From contig JAJYQK010000102.1 in assembly GCA_021794645.1 (NCBI GenBank), forward strand, positions 1 through 33,911: a DNA stretch of 33,911 nucleotides. The letters run 5' to 3'. The position numbers and the translations under genes were made by a program. Of this stretch, positions 24,124 through 33,239 are shown one piece after another (the stretch's first letter is position 1; each line of letters opens with the position of its first letter). Below the pieces are notes generated by a model. It saw only the letters and a program-made list of their open reading frames with translations. It did no database searches and had not been told where the DNA came from. This DNA comes from Actinomycetes bacterium (GTDB lineage Bacteria; Actinomycetota; Acidimicrobiia; Acidimicrobiales; Bog-793).

Positions 24124-24870
24124 ATGCCACCACGCCGGCCGAGCCGCCCTCGACGCAGCCACCACCTCGTCCCCGGCGAGCACACCCACCGCGACATCCA
24201 GGGCGGCGGCGCCAGGGCGGCCGTGTTCGGGATCAGCGACGGCCTCGTGTCGAACGTCTCTCTCATCCTCGGGCTGGCCGGCGCCAACCCGGCCTCTTCG
24301 GTCATCCGCCTGGCAGGGCTCGCCGGTCTCTTGGGCGGCGCCTTCTCGATGGCAGCCGGCGAGTACATCTCCATGAAAGCGCAAAAGGAACTCTTCGAGC
24401 ACGAGATCGAGGTAGAGCGCCGCGAGCTCGAGCGCTCGCCCCAGGCCGAGTCACGCGAGCTGGCCCACCTCTACGAGACCCGCGGCATTCCCCGCGAGCT
24501 CGCTCACCAGCTCGCCAGCGAGGTCATGGCCGACCCCAAGCTAGCGCTGGAGACCCACACCAGAGAAGAGCTCGGGGTCAACCCGAACTCGCTCGGAAAG
24601 CCGATGCAGGCCGCCGTCTCCTCCTTTCTCACCTTCGCCGTCGGGGCGCTCATCCCCCTCTTCCCCTTCCTCGTCTCGCGGGGCACCTCGGCCGAGATCG
24701 CAACGGTGGTAGCCGGCGGTGTGACCGCCCTCGTGGTCGGCGGCCTCCTCTCCATCTTCACCGGGCGCGGCTTGGTCTGGTCGGCCCTGCGCCAGCTGCT
24801 CATCTGCGCTGCCGCCGGGGCGGTCACCTACGGGGTCGGCAGTGCCATCGGCGCGGCAGGCGCCGGATAA
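24124..24870 (+). CDS. VIT1/CCC1-family iron/manganese transporter
   Basis: A 248-residue membrane protein. HRDIQGGGARAAVFGISDGLVSNVSLILGL (split over about 21-50) is the first-helix signature of the VIT family, followed by LLGGAFSMAAGEYISMKAQKEL. A Glu-rich cytoplasmic helical segment (about 82-160, ELFEHEIEVERRELER) corresponds to the metal-binding domain. Three more helices follow, with TFAVGALIPLFPFL and a Gly/Ala-rich end. These proteins export Fe2+/Mn2+ from the cytoplasm or load compartments. Direction is inferred from the family. The start is ATG 24124. It is followed closely by the second histidine phosphatase. Confidence 0.9.
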   Translation: MPPRRPSRPRRSHHLVPGEHTHRDIQGGGARAAVFGISDGLVSNVSLILGLAGANPASSVIRLAGLAGLLGGAFSMAAGEYISMKAQKELFEHEIEVERRELERSPQAESRELAHLYETRGIPRELAHQLASEVMADPKLALETHTREELGVNPNSLGKPMQAAVSSFLTFAVGALIPLFPFLVSRGTSAEIATVVAGGVTALVVGGLLSIFTGRGLVWSALRQLLICAAAGAVTYGVGSAIGAAGAG

Positions 24871-24874
24871 GAGG

Positions 24875-25366
24875 GTGCGCAGGGCCTTCCTGGTCCGCCA
24901 CGGCCGGGCAGGGAGCCGGACCGACTTCGCGGGGAGAGACGCCCTCCGGCCCCTCGACGCCAAGGGCCGGCGCCAGGCCCTCGCCCTCTCGCGAGCTCTC
25001 GCCGGGCACGGCGCGCTCGACCGCCTCCTCTCCAGCCCGGCCAGGCGCTGCCTCGAGACGCTCGCCCCTCTCGGGGACCTGACCGGCCGGCCGGTCGAAG
25101 AGGCGGGTTGGCTGGCGGAGGGAAGCGATCCCCTCGCCGCCGTCGAGCAGCTGCGGGCGATCGAGGAGGCCGTCGTCGTCTGCTGCAGCCACGGCGATGT
25201 CATATGGGGCATCCTCGAGTGGGCCGCCCGGGGCGGCGTGCGGCTCGGAGACCACCCGGACGCCGCCAAGGCCTCGACCTGGATCCTCGACTGGCCCGAC
25301 GAGCCGGCCGAGGGCGTGCCCCTCAGGGCCGGCTACCTGCCTCCCCCAGCAGAGCTGGGCGGCTAG
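24875..25366 (+). CDS. SixA-like histidine phosphatase, second copy
   Basis: About 163 residues. FLVRHGRAG carries the catalytic His9, LDAKGRRQALALSRAL and LLSSPARRCLETLAPL follow, and CSHGDVIWGIL supplies the second His. A C-terminal AKASTWILDWP echoes AKGSVWVLQPE of the copy at 11130-11603, so the two are paralogues of one subfamily. A phosphohistidine or small-phosphoester substrate is likely. I chose GTG 24875, four bases after the transporter stop; a GTG at 24842 overlapping the transporter would add 11 residues and cannot be excluded, since no ribosome site decides. The next gene's GTG shares a base with this stop (TAGTG). Confidence 0.83.
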   Translation: MRRAFLVRHGRAGSRTDFAGRDALRPLDAKGRRQALALSRALAGHGALDRLLSSPARRCLETLAPLGDLTGRPVEEAGWLAEGSDPLAAVEQLRAIEEAVVVCCSHGDVIWGILEWAARGGVRLGDHPDAAKASTWILDWPDEPAEGVPLRAGYLPPPAELGG

Positions 25367-26037
25367 TGGGAGAGACCGGGCTGCTCGCCCTCGTCGGTGG
25401 TGCGGAGTGGCGACCCGGGGCCAGCTTCGACGCCGAGCTGCTCGCCCGCTCGGGCGGCAGCAGGGTGCTCGTCCTGCCGACGGCGGCGGCCTACGAGCGG
25501 CCCGAGAAGGCCATCGCGTGGGCGAGCGAGTGGTTCGCCGGTCTCGGGGCCGAGGTCGAGCCGCTCATGGTCCTCTGGCGCCAGCAAGCCTTCGAAAAGG
25601 CGAGCTGTGCGAGGGCGGCGGCGGCCCGCTTCATCTACCTCGGCGGAGGATCGCCCCAGCACCTGCGGTCTGTGCTGGCCGGCAGCCCGCTGCTCGACGC
25701 CATCGCGGGGGCCTGGCGGGAAGGAGCCAGCCTGGCCGGCTCGTCGGCCGGCGCCATGGCCCTCTGCGAGCCGATGCTCGACCCGGGGGGCGGCGGGCTC
25801 GGTCCAGGTCTCGGAGTCGTGAGCAAGCTCGCCATCGTCCCCCACCACGGGCAGGCAAGCCCGCTCCTGCGGCGCGCCCTCGAGCTGGCCGGTCCCGAGG
25901 TGGTGGTGGCGGGCGTGCCCGAGCAGACGGCGCTCCTCCTCGACGGGGAGAGGTGGCGGCCAGCCGGAGCCGAGGTGGGCCGGGTGGCTCTCTACAAGGC
26001 CGGAGCCGAGGTGGGGTTCGAGGAGCTCCCGGTCTAG
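25366..26037 (+). CDS. Peptidase S51-family protein (peptidase E/cyanophycinase-like)
   Basis: A 223-residue class-I glutamine-amidotransferase-like fold protein. The nucleophile Ser127 lies in the elbow GSSAGAM, matching G-[ST]-S-A-G-A of family S51. LPTAAAYERPEKA near the N-terminus and FIYLGGGSPQHL fit as well, with a His in IVPHHGQ as the likely catalytic partner. Peptidase E cleaves Asp-X dipeptides and cyanophycinase cleaves Asp-Arg polymer; the substrate here is unknown. The GTG start uses the last base of the preceding stop, so translation is coupled. Its TAG stop overlaps the TAG of the convergent cyclophilin gene in the shared CTAG. Confidence 0.85.
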   Translation: MGETGLLALVGGAEWRPGASFDAELLARSGGSRVLVLPTAAAYERPEKAIAWASEWFAGLGAEVEPLMVLWRQQAFEKASCARAAAARFIYLGGGSPQHLRSVLAGSPLLDAIAGAWREGASLAGSSAGAMALCEPMLDPGGGGLGPGLGVVSKLAIVPHHGQASPLLRRALELAGPEVVVAGVPEQTALLLDGERWRPAGAEVGRVALYKAGAEVGFEELPV

Positions 26038-26588
26038 GCGGACTCGCTTATGGTCACCGACTCGATGACCACCTTCTCGCGGGGCTTGCCGCTCTGGCTG
26101 CCGATGCCGTCGATCGCCGCCAGCACGTCGCGCCCCGAGACGAGCTGGCCGAAGAGCGAGTACTGCGGAGGCAGCCTGACGCCGTCGGGCCCGGAGATGA
26201 CGAAGAACTGGCTCCCGTTCGTGTTCGGCCCGGCATTCGCCATGGCGAGAGAGCCGATCTCGTACCGGCCGGGCTTTGGCAGCTCGTCCTCGAAGCGGTA
26301 GCCGGGGCCGCCCGCCCCGGTTCCCTCCGGGTCGCCCCCCTGGATCACGAAGCCGGGGATCACCCGGTGGAAGAAGATGCCCTCGAAGTAGTGGTAGCGA
26401 GCGAGGAAGACGAAGTTGTTGACGGTGCGGGGGGCGGCGTCGGCGTCGAGCGAGAACGCCATCGTGCCCTTGGTGGTCACCATCTCGGCGCTGTAACGCT
26501 TGGTCAGGTCGAGGCACATCGGCGGCACCTCCGAAAAGCGCTGCCGCTTCTCCGAGGACCCATCAGCGGCAGGGCACTCGATGGCCAT
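26034..26588 (-). CDS. Cyclophilin-type peptidyl-prolyl isomerase, cytoplasmic
   Basis: About 184 residues. The cyclophilin core is clear: [32 protein letters not shown] (read in parts), GSLAMANAGPNTNGSQFF and SLFGQLVSGRDVL. The catalytic Arg is in FHRVIPGF. Before the core, a short segment has Cys5 and Cys25 framing KRQRFSEVPP. The same pattern occurs in the neighbour upstream. No signal or membrane helix. The ATG at 26588 has GGAAGGAG about 6 bases upstream; a longer frame to 26630 is poorly supported. It follows the membrane cyclophilin by 46 bp, and its stop shares CTAG with the peptidase on the other strand. It speeds proline cis/trans isomerisation during folding. Confidence 0.92.
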   Translation of the reverse strand: MAIECPAADGSSEKRQRFSEVPPMCLDLTKRYSAEMVTTKGTMAFSLDADAAPRTVNNFVFLARYHYFEGIFFHRVIPGFVIQGGDPEGTGAGGPGYRFEDELPKPGRYEIGSLAMANAGPNTNGSQFFVISGPDGVRLPPQYSLFGQLVSGRDVLAAIDGIGSQSGKPREKVVIESVTISESA

Positions 26589-26634
26589 CCAGCTCTCCTT
26601 CCTCGAGCGCGCGGATCGGCGCCCATACAAGTGG

Positions 26635-27492
26635 CTACGAGACTTGTCTGACCGTAACGCTTTTGACGTCGACCTTCACATTCGGCGTCCCCGAGGCGCT
26701 GCCATCCTTGCCGATCTGCTCGACGACAGACATGCCGGAGATCACCTTGCCGAAGATCGTGTAGGTCGGCTCCCCGTTCAGCACCTTCTGCCCACCGGGC
26801 AGCACGATGAAGAACTGGCTGCCGTCGGTGCTGGCGTTCTGGCTCTGGGGGTTCGGGTTGCTGTTGGCCATGACGAAGTCGCCCGGGGCGTAGCAGAGCG
26901 GGCCCTGCGGCTTCGTCTTGCACGACAGGGGCGGGTAGTTACCGGTGAACTGATAGCCCGGGTAGTGGTGGGGGCCGCCGTAGCCGGTCCCCGTCGGGTC
27001 GCCCCCTTGCACCACGAAGCCCGGGATGACCCGGTGGAAGTAGGTGTCGTTGTAGTAATTCCAGCGGGCGAGGAAGACGAAGTTGTTGACGGCGGCGTAC
27101 GAGCGCGCCGCCGGCAGCGAGATGACGAACTTGCCCGCCGTCGTGTTGAAGGTCGCCTCCCAGACCGAGCTCTTCCCGATGCAGTTCGGCGGGGCCTTCG
27201 TGAACCAGACGAGGCGCTTTCTCTCATGCCCGCTCGGGCAGGTGGGGGCGACGGCGGCCGACTGCAGGGCGGTCGTCGTCGTGGTCGTGGTGGTCGTGCT
27301 GCTGGACTTGGCGGCCGACTTCTTGTGGCCGCCGTTCGAGCCGACGAGGACGACGATGAGGACGACGAAGACGACGAGGGCGAGCAGGCTGGCCCCCCGG
27401 CGCAGCATCCGGCGGCGCTTGGTCGCCCGCTGCACCTGGGCCTGCTTCTCGTAGCGGGCCGCTCGCTGGCGGGCTCGTTTGTCGCTCGGCAC
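26635..27492 (-). CDS. Membrane-anchored cyclophilin-type peptidyl-prolyl isomerase
   Basis: A 285-residue protein. A basic N-terminus ([15 protein letters not shown] and on), one transmembrane helix near 36-53 ([15 protein letters not shown]), a Ser/Thr linker with nine consecutive Thr, then an extracytoplasmic cyclophilin domain with [30 protein letters not shown] and [12 protein letters not shown] pre-domain segment CP-x16-PNC (C-x18-C) mirrors that of the smaller cyclophilin downstream. A further Cys pair inside the domain ([12 protein letters not shown]) may form a disulfide. GTG 27492 was chosen because upstream codons give Arg/Pro-rich sequence. It probably helps fold exported proteins. 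It is divergent from lysC across 71 bp. Confidence 0.9.
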   Translation of the reverse strand: MPSDKRARQRAARYEKQAQVQRATKRRRMLRRGASLLALVVFVVLIVVLVGSNGGHKKSAAKSSSTTTTTTTTTALQSAAVAPTCPSGHERKRLVWFTKAPPNCIGKSSVWEATFNTTAGKFVISLPAARSYAAVNNFVFLARWNYYNDTYFHRVIPGFVVQGGDPTGTGYGGPHHYPGYQFTGNYPPLSCKTKPQGPLCYAPGDFVMANSNPNPQSQNASTDGSQFFIVLPGGQKVLNGEPTYTIFGKVISGMSVVEQIGKDGSASGTPNVKVDVKSVTVRQVS

Positions 27493-27563
27493 GGCCCGAG
27501 ACAGTACCCGAGCCGGACCCCTTGCTGGGAGCCGGCCCCCGGAGCCCAGGTAGCTTTGGCGAG

Positions 27564-28784
27564 GTGAGCCTCGTCGTCCAGAAGTTCGGCGGAACCTCGG
27601 TGGCCGACGCCGACCGGATAAGGGCCGTCGCCGACCACGTGGCCCGCACGAGGCGGACGGGCGAGGACGTTGTCGTGGTGGTGAGCGCCATGGGCAAGAC
27701 GACCGACGAACTCGTACGTCTGGCCGAGGACGTGAGCCGCGTCCGCCCTGGTCGAGAGCTCGACATGCTCTACACCGCCGGGGAGCGGATCTCGATGGCA
27801 CTGCTCTGTATGGCCCTCGCCGAGCGGGCCTGTCCGGCCGCCTCCTTCACGGGCAGCCAGGCCGGCATCATCACCGACACGCTCCACACCAAAGCCCGCA
27901 TCCTCGAGGTGAAGGGGGACCGGCTGCGGGCCGCCCTCGCCGAGGGGATCGTCCCCGTGGTGGCCGGCTTCCAGGGGGTCTCGTTCACGAGGGACGTCAC
28001 GACCCTCGGGCGGGGGGGCTCCGACACGACGGCTGTCGCCCTCGCGGCTGCTCTCGGGGCGCAGCGCTGTGAGATCTACACCGACGTCTCCGGCGTCTTC
28101 TCGGCCGACCCCCGTGTCGTCCCGAGCGCCCGCAAGGTGCCGAAGATCTCCTTCGGAGAGATGCTCGAGATAGCCGCCACCGGTGGCCGCGTGCTGGCGC
28201 TCAGGTCGGTCGAGTTCGCCCGCAACCACCATGTGCCGCTCATAGTGCGCTCCAGCTTCACCTGGGAGCCGGGCACGACCATCACCGAGGAGGACAGCGA
28301 CATGGAGCAGGCAGTCGTCTCGGCCATCACCCATGACATCTCGCAGGCCAAGCTGACCCTGACGGGGGTGGCCGACCGGCCCGGCATCGCCGCCTCGCTC
28401 TTTCGCCATCTGGCCGACAAGGCGGTCAACGTCGACATGATCGTCCAGAACGTCTCTCGCTCCGGCACGACCGACATCTCGATCACGGTCCCCCGCGACG
28501 ACCTGGCGCTCAGCCGGGAGGTGGCCCTCTCCCTCAAGGACGAGCTCGGGGCGGACGACGTCGTGGCCGACGAGGACGTCGCCACGGTCTCGCTCGTCGG
28601 GGCCGGCATGCGCACCCATCCGGGCGTGACGGCGACGATGTTCGAGACGCTCGCCAGCGAGAACATCAACATCGAGATGATCTCCACCTCGCCCATCCGC
28701 ATCTCCTGCATGGTGAGAGCCGAGCTGGCCGAGCGGGCAGTCCAGCTGCTGCACCGGGCCTTCGAGCTCGACTCCCCCACCTAG
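27564..28784 (+). CDS. lysC: Aspartokinase
   Basis: A 406-residue aspartate kinase, the first step to lysine, methionine, threonine and diaminopimelate. [15 protein letters not shown] opens the kinase fold and [16 protein letters not shown] lies in the active site. Two ACT domains follow from about 265 ([15 protein letters not shown] and [15 protein letters not shown]), the site of lysine/threonine feedback in this class. The start is GTG 27564, giving [10 protein letters not shown], normal for actinobacterial enzymes. The gene contains an in-frame internal start for a beta subunit. It is followed after 9 bp by asd, the usual actinobacterial pairing. Confidence 0.96.
   Translation: MSLVVQKFGGTSVADADRIRAVADHVARTRRTGEDVVVVVSAMGKTTDELVRLAEDVSRVRPGRELDMLYTAGERISMALLCMALAERACPAASFTGSQAGIITDTLHTKARILEVKGDRLRAALAEGIVPVVAGFQGVSFTRDVTTLGRGGSDTTAVALAAALGAQRCEIYTDVSGVFSADPRVVPSARKVPKISFGEMLEIAATGGRVLALRSVEFARNHHVPLIVRSSFTWEPGTTITEEDSDMEQAVVSAITHDISQAKLTLTGVADRPGIAASLFRHLADKAVNVDMIVQNVSRSGTTDISITVPRDDLALSREVALSLKDELGADDVVADEDVATVSLVGAGMRTHPGVTATMFETLASENINIEMISTSPIRISCMVRAELAERAVQLLHRAFELDSPT
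28302..28784 (+). CDS. Probable internally initiated aspartokinase beta subunit
   Basis: Within lysC, the Shine-Dalgarno-like GAGGAGGA at 28287-28294 sits 7-8 bases before an in-frame ATG at 28302 (residue 247, MEQAVVSAI). Translation from here gives a 160-residue protein of the two ACT domains alone. Class alpha2beta2 aspartokinases in Bacillus and Corynebacterium make exactly such a beta subunit from an internal start. Existence here is inferred from spacing, frame and domain boundary. Confidence 0.6.
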   Translation: MEQAVVSAITHDISQAKLTLTGVADRPGIAASLFRHLADKAVNVDMIVQNVSRSGTTDISITVPRDDLALSREVALSLKDELGADDVVADEDVATVSLVGAGMRTHPGVTATMFETLASENINIEMISTSPIRISCMVRAELAERAVQLLHRAFELDSPT

Positions 28785-29843
<1,059 letters not shown>

Positions 29844-29961
29844 AAACGAACGGGAGAGAGTCACCTGAAGCCTCCTGCTGCCAAGCAGCGGTAGCACCCC
29901 GACGCTGAGCGCCTCTGTTCTGAGCAGCCGCTTTGTCTCTCGTAAAAGGGCTGGCCACCAG

Positions 29962-29995
29962 GGTTCGCCGGCGGGAACGGGGCTGTAGGCGAGCC
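29962..29995 (+). other. Hairpin in the region upstream of the CHAP gene
   Basis: GGTTCGCC at 29962-29969 pairs with GGCGAGCC at 29988-29995 (one G-U), enclosing an 18-base G-rich loop. A smaller stem, CTGCT-GCCA-AGCAG, lies near 29870-29890. It may terminate the lysC-asd message or belong to the CHAP leader. No U-tract follows. It does not match the ydaO/c-di-AMP riboswitch core that I looked for. Confidence 0.35.
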
Positions 29996-30021
29996 TGACA
30001 GAGCCACTGTCGCATTCAGCC

Positions 30022-30039
30022 GTAACGAGAAAGTAACGA
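30022..30039 (+). promoter_or_regulatory. MtrA-like direct-repeat box upstream of the CHAP gene
   Basis: Two identical heptamers GTAACGA at 30022-30028 and 30033-30039 are 11 bp apart, one helical turn, 46-63 bp before the GTG start. Tandem GTAAC-type repeats are bound by the OmpR-family regulator MtrA in actinobacteria, which controls cell-wall hydrolase genes. The downstream gene fits that regulon. Binding is inferred. Confidence 0.45.
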
Positions 30040-30084
30040 CATTGGAGGTTTAACTGGCCACCTCGACCTGCGAGGGAGGCCTGA

Positions 30085-30861
30085 GTGCACCACAACATGA
30101 AATCCGATCGTCCGCGCCCGGGCGGCATCAGGGGCGCCAGGAAGGCGCTGGGGGGCGCCATCGCTGGCATAGCCGTCTCGGTCGGCGCCTTCGGCTCCAT
30201 CGCCGCTCTGGCGACGCCCACCGCCGCTGGCGCCGTGCCGTCCGGGGGGCTGGCGGTGCGCCTGACGCCGGCAGAGGCAAAGGCGGCGGCCCACGGAGAG
30301 CTCGGTCTCGGTTCCACCCGGCGTCGGGTGGTCTACACAAGCTCGAGCTGCCGGGGGCCGCGGGGCTACGGCAGAGAGTTCATCGGCCGGGTCTGGCCGG
30401 GCGGCTTTAGGGGCGTCCCCGTCTTCTCGAACGGCCTGTCGGGCAGCTTCACCGCCTGCCTGCACAGGACGAGGACCCCGCGAGGGCGCATCGTCACCGA
30501 CGGCTACGCCTGGCAGTGCGTCGAGCTGGTCGACCGCCTTTACCTGAGCAAGGGCTGGATCAGCTCGGCTTGGCGCGGCAACGGCAACCAGATGTTCTAC
30601 ACGGCACCCCGTTACCTGCGCCGGCAGCGGCAGGGCCACATCACCTACCTCCACGCCGGTGACGTCGTCTCATTCGACAGCCCCTGGGGCGGCTACGGCC
30701 ACGCTGCCGTCATCGCGGCGGTCCGGCACGGATACGTCACCATCATCAACCAGAACACCAACCGCTCGGAGACGATCTCGCACGCCTACATCCGCCGGGG
30801 CCGGCTCCTCATGATCGGCTGGCGGGGCTGGCGGGTCATCGGCGTCGTCCACCGGCCCTGA
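30085..30861 (+). CDS. Secreted CHAP-domain cell-wall hydrolase
   Basis: A 258-residue exported protein. A basic twin-arginine-free N-terminus (to about 20), a hydrophobic Ala/Gly-rich stretch 21-45 and AGA near 50 form a signal peptide. The C-terminal CHAP amidase/endopeptidase domain has Cys145 in YAWQCVELVDR, His206 in YGHAAVI and an Asn in IINQNTN (222-224), in catalytic order. Cys89 and Cys125 may form a disulfide. It likely cleaves peptidoglycan peptide or amide bonds. No separate wall-binding domain is visible. GTG 30085 has GGGAGG about 6 bases upstream; ATG 30097 is an alternative. It converges on the PH-like gene with an 8-bp gap. Confidence 0.88.
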   Translation: MHHNMKSDRPRPGGIRGARKALGGAIAGIAVSVGAFGSIAALATPTAAGAVPSGGLAVRLTPAEAKAAAHGELGLGSTRRRVVYTSSSCRGPRGYGREFIGRVWPGGFRGVPVFSNGLSGSFTACLHRTRTPRGRIVTDGYAWQCVELVDRLYLSKGWISSAWRGNGNQMFYTAPRYLRRQRQGHITYLHAGDVVSFDSPWGGYGHAAVIAAVRHGYVTIINQNTNRSETISHAYIRRGRLLMIGWRGWRVIGVVHRP

Positions 30862-30869
30862 GGGCACGA

Positions 30870-31217
30870 TCAGACGACGGGCGAGGTGCCTTTCGTGGGC
30901 GCCTCGCCCGTTCGGCTGGCGAGGACCTCGATGACCGCTCCGACGTCATCGGGCGTGATGAAGGGCCGCACGAACCCGCCGAGATCGAGCACGATGCCCT
31001 CGCTCTTTCGCATCCGGCCGGGGTCGAGGCTCGCCCAGCAGCGGAGGTTGGCGCTGCCCCAGATGCGGCCGCGGCCCCGGAAGGTCGTCATGTCGACCTT
31101 CTCGAAGGCCTTCACCTTCTCGTAGGGGACGGTCTTCGAGCCGTAGGGGAAGTAGTACCAGTGGATGACGAGCCGGTCCTCGTCGCACTCGATGAACTTG
31201 TCCCGATAGAGGGCCAT
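30870..31217 (-). CDS. Small PH-like domain protein, function unknown
   Basis: A 115-residue protein with alternating beta-strands: DKFIECDEDRLVIHWYYFPYG, then KTVPYEKVKAFEKVD, then RIWGSANLRCWASLD and GIVLDLGGFVRPFITPDD, ending in a helix (VGAVIEVLASR). The strand pattern with a final helix and the phrase PYEKVKAFEKV are typical of bacterial PH-like domains. No catalytic residues are seen. The ~15 residues at the end are disordered-looking. It lies 38 bp downstream of the patatin-like gene on the same strand and may share its transcript. I do not assign a function. Confidence 0.7.
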   Translation of the reverse strand: MALYRDKFIECDEDRLVIHWYYFPYGSKTVPYEKVKAFEKVDMTTFRGRGRIWGSANLRCWASLDPGRMRKSEGIVLDLGGFVRPFITPDDVGAVIEVLASRTGEAPTKGTSPVV

Positions 31218-31255
31218 CCGCCAGATGGTAGGGCCGGTGGGCCACGGCGGCGGGT

Positions 31256-32233
31256 TCAGCCGCCTGCCAGCACCCTTCCCACCTCTCCTGCGGCATCCTC
31301 GAGAGAGCGCCGCACCATGGCAAGGGTCTGTTCTGCCACCGGCGCCCGGCGCGAGAAGTCCATCGCCTGCAGCCCCATGAGTGAGACCAGCTCGCCATTC
31401 GGCTCGAAGGTGAGCACGGGCACGTCCTGCGCGGCCAGCAGCGCGAGCTCGCGGCGAAGCGCCCGCCCGGCGGGGTAGCGGGTGACGCCGGCGAGGCGGC
31501 CGCCCCTCCCTTTCGCTACGGGCCCGCTCATCGACATCGGCGAGCTCACGATCACGGCATCGAGGGCCATCCCGGCCAGCAGGTCGGCGTTCGTCGGCGA
31601 GTGGATACCGCCGTCGACGTAGCGACGTCCTTGGATGACGACAGGCTTGAAGATCGCCGGGATCGCACAGGAGGCCTGCACGGCCCTCGCGACCGCAGGC
31701 CTCTCATCTGGCGGCTCGTCCTGGCCGAAGACCACCCGGCGGCCTTCCTCGAGGGAGACGGCACAGATCCAGAGGGGCTGGGCGGGCCAGCTGCCGGCGG
31801 GAAAGGCGAGGTCGAAGTTGGCGAACCAGTGGGCGACGTCTCTTCGTCCCTCTGGGAGAAGGGCGGTGATCGCCTTGGCCGCCTTGAAGCTCTGCGGCCT
31901 GGTGAGGAACCGCCCGAGCAACTCGGGCGAGGAGGGCCCGAGACGCCGCTCGCCCGAGGTCCGGCCGAGGGCTCCCTCGGCACTGGGCAACCGGTCGAAG
32001 AGACGCTCTCCGCTGGCGGTGAGGGGCCGGCCCGTCGCCCGAGCGAAGATGTCTGCGGCGCCGAGGCCCGCCCGCAGCGAGGCCGCCACCACAGAGCCGG
32101 CCGAGGTCCCGACGACGATCTCGGCGGAGCGGGGGTCGAAGCCGGTCACCTCCGAGATGGCCCGGAGCACACCGGCATGAAAGCCCTCGCCGACCGCTCC
32201 GCCGGCGCCGAGGACGAGACCGATGCGTGCCAC
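31256..32233 (-). CDS. Patatin-like phospholipase / RssA-type hydrolase
   Basis: A 325-residue patatin-fold hydrolase. The oxyanion motif GLVLGAGGAVGEGFHAG lies at 5-21, the nucleophile Ser44 is in GTSAGS (GxSxG), and the dyad Asp is in VDGGIHSP near 200. Such enzymes hydrolyse phospholipids or other esters with a Ser-Asp dyad. The GGAGG and size fit bacterial RssA-like members. No signal peptide. GTG 32233 gives VARIGLVLGAGG; upstream codons in the same frame yield sequence without domain features and antisense to dppA. It is divergent from dppA across 78 bp. Confidence 0.88.
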   Translation of the reverse strand: MARIGLVLGAGGAVGEGFHAGVLRAISEVTGFDPRSAEIVVGTSAGSVVAASLRAGLGAADIFARATGRPLTASGERLFDRLPSAEGALGRTSGERRLGPSSPELLGRFLTRPQSFKAAKAITALLPEGRRDVAHWFANFDLAFPAGSWPAQPLWICAVSLEEGRRVVFGQDEPPDERPAVARAVQASCAIPAIFKPVVIQGRRYVDGGIHSPTNADLLAGMALDAVIVSSPMSMSGPVAKGRGGRLAGVTRYPAGRALRRELALLAAQDVPVLTFEPNGELVSLMGLQAMDFSRRAPVAEQTLAMVRRSLEDAAGEVGRVLAGG

Positions 32234-32311
32234 CGGGCGATTGTCGCGTGCGGGGAAGCTGGCAGCGGGCCACGGCGGGCGCCGGCTTCTAACATCGCCC
32301 CGGAGGTGTCG

Positions 32312-33139
32312 ATGCGACTGTTCGTCTCGAGTGACATGGAGGGGAGTGCCGGCATCGTCGACTGGTCGCAGTGCCGGGGGCCCGGCCCCGCCTATGAGGA
32401 GGGTTGTGAGCTCTTGCGGAGAGAGGTCGTCTCTGCCATCGGCGGGGCGCAGGCCGCCGGGGTGACAGATGTCCTCGTCAACGACTCCCACGGCGTCATG
32501 GCGAATCTGCCCCCCGACCGCCTGGGCGCGGCCTCCTACTGCTCGGGCCGCCACAAGCCCTTCTACATGATGGAGCGGCTCGACAGCTCCTTCCACGCCG
32601 TCTTCTTCGTCTCCTATCACGGCTCGATGGGATCAAATGGCGTGCTCTCGCACACCTACAACCCCCGCGCGGTGAGCGAGGTGCGCCTGAACGGGACAGT
32701 CACCGGCGAGTCGGGCATCAACGGCCTCGTCGCCCTCGGCCACAACGTGCCCGTCGCTCTCATAACCGGCGACCAGGTCACGATAGAGGAGGCGAGGCCG
32801 TTCTTTCCCGACCTCGTCGGCGTCACGGTCAAACAGGCCGTCACCCGCTTCTCCGCCGAGAGCCTGCCGCCAGGCGAGGCTCGCTCTGCGATACACGAGG
32901 GGGCGAGGAAGGCGATCGAGAGGGTGAGAGCCGGCGAGATCGGGCTGCCCCGTATCGAGCTCCCCGCCACCCTCGAGGTCTCGTTCCTCACCGCCGACAT
33001 GGCCGAGCTCTGCGAGCCCTTGCGGGGAGCCGAGCGGGCCGGCAGCCGGACGATCGCCCTAACCGACAACGATCCCGTCCGCCTCTTTCGCACCTTCACC
33101 ACCGCCATCGCGCTGACGAGGTCGCTCGTCGACCTCTAG
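32312..33139 (+). CDS. dppA: D-aminopeptidase DppA-type (peptidase M55)
   Basis: A 275-residue zinc peptidase, the usual DppA length. SSDMEGSAGI near the N-terminus supplies the D-x-E metal residues. NDSHG, YHGSMG and GHNVPVALITGD follow in family order and include the further metal His residues. DppA of Bacillus subtilis removes N-terminal D-amino acids from peptides such as D-Ala-D-Ala and assembles as a decamer. A role in recycling wall peptides fits the CHAP hydrolase nearby, though the genes are not in one operon. ATG 32312 has GGAGG 5 bases upstream; GTG 32306 would overlap that site and is less likely. Confidence 0.9.
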   Translation: MRLFVSSDMEGSAGIVDWSQCRGPGPAYEEGCELLRREVVSAIGGAQAAGVTDVLVNDSHGVMANLPPDRLGAASYCSGRHKPFYMMERLDSSFHAVFFVSYHGSMGSNGVLSHTYNPRAVSEVRLNGTVTGESGINGLVALGHNVPVALITGDQVTIEEARPFFPDLVGVTVKQAVTRFSAESLPPGEARSAIHEGARKAIERVRAGEIGLPRIELPATLEVSFLTADMAELCEPLRGAERAGSRTIALTDNDPVRLFRTFTTAIALTRSLVDL

Positions 33140-33204
33140 GTCGAGCGCCCGGCAGCCCCCCCGGCATCGCTGCACGGGCGCCCCGCCGGCCTGACTATGG
33201 TGTA

Positions 33205-33222
33205 CGAAACTGTATCGTTTCG
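33205..33222. promoter_or_regulatory. Palindromic operator candidate upstream of the TetR gene
   Basis: CGAAAC-TGTATC-GTTTCG is a perfect 6-bp inverted repeat with a 6-bp spacer, 18 bp overall, ending 17 bases before the regulator's ATG. The size, symmetry and position suit autorepression by a TetR-family protein. The A/T-rich centre may overlap a -10 element. Confidence 0.6.
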
Positions 33223-33239
33223 ATCACTGTGAGAGAGCG

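Noticed and set aside
26778-28754. A 658-codon minus-strand frame spanning lysC and the membrane cyclophilin
   Set aside because: It runs antisense to lysC and out of frame with the cyclophilin; no domain is visible and both real genes are well supported.
29844-30084. Possible ydaO/c-di-AMP riboswitch before the CHAP gene
   Set aside because: The position is right for such an element, but I could not find its conserved core sequences; only a simple hairpin and the GTAACGA repeats are visible.
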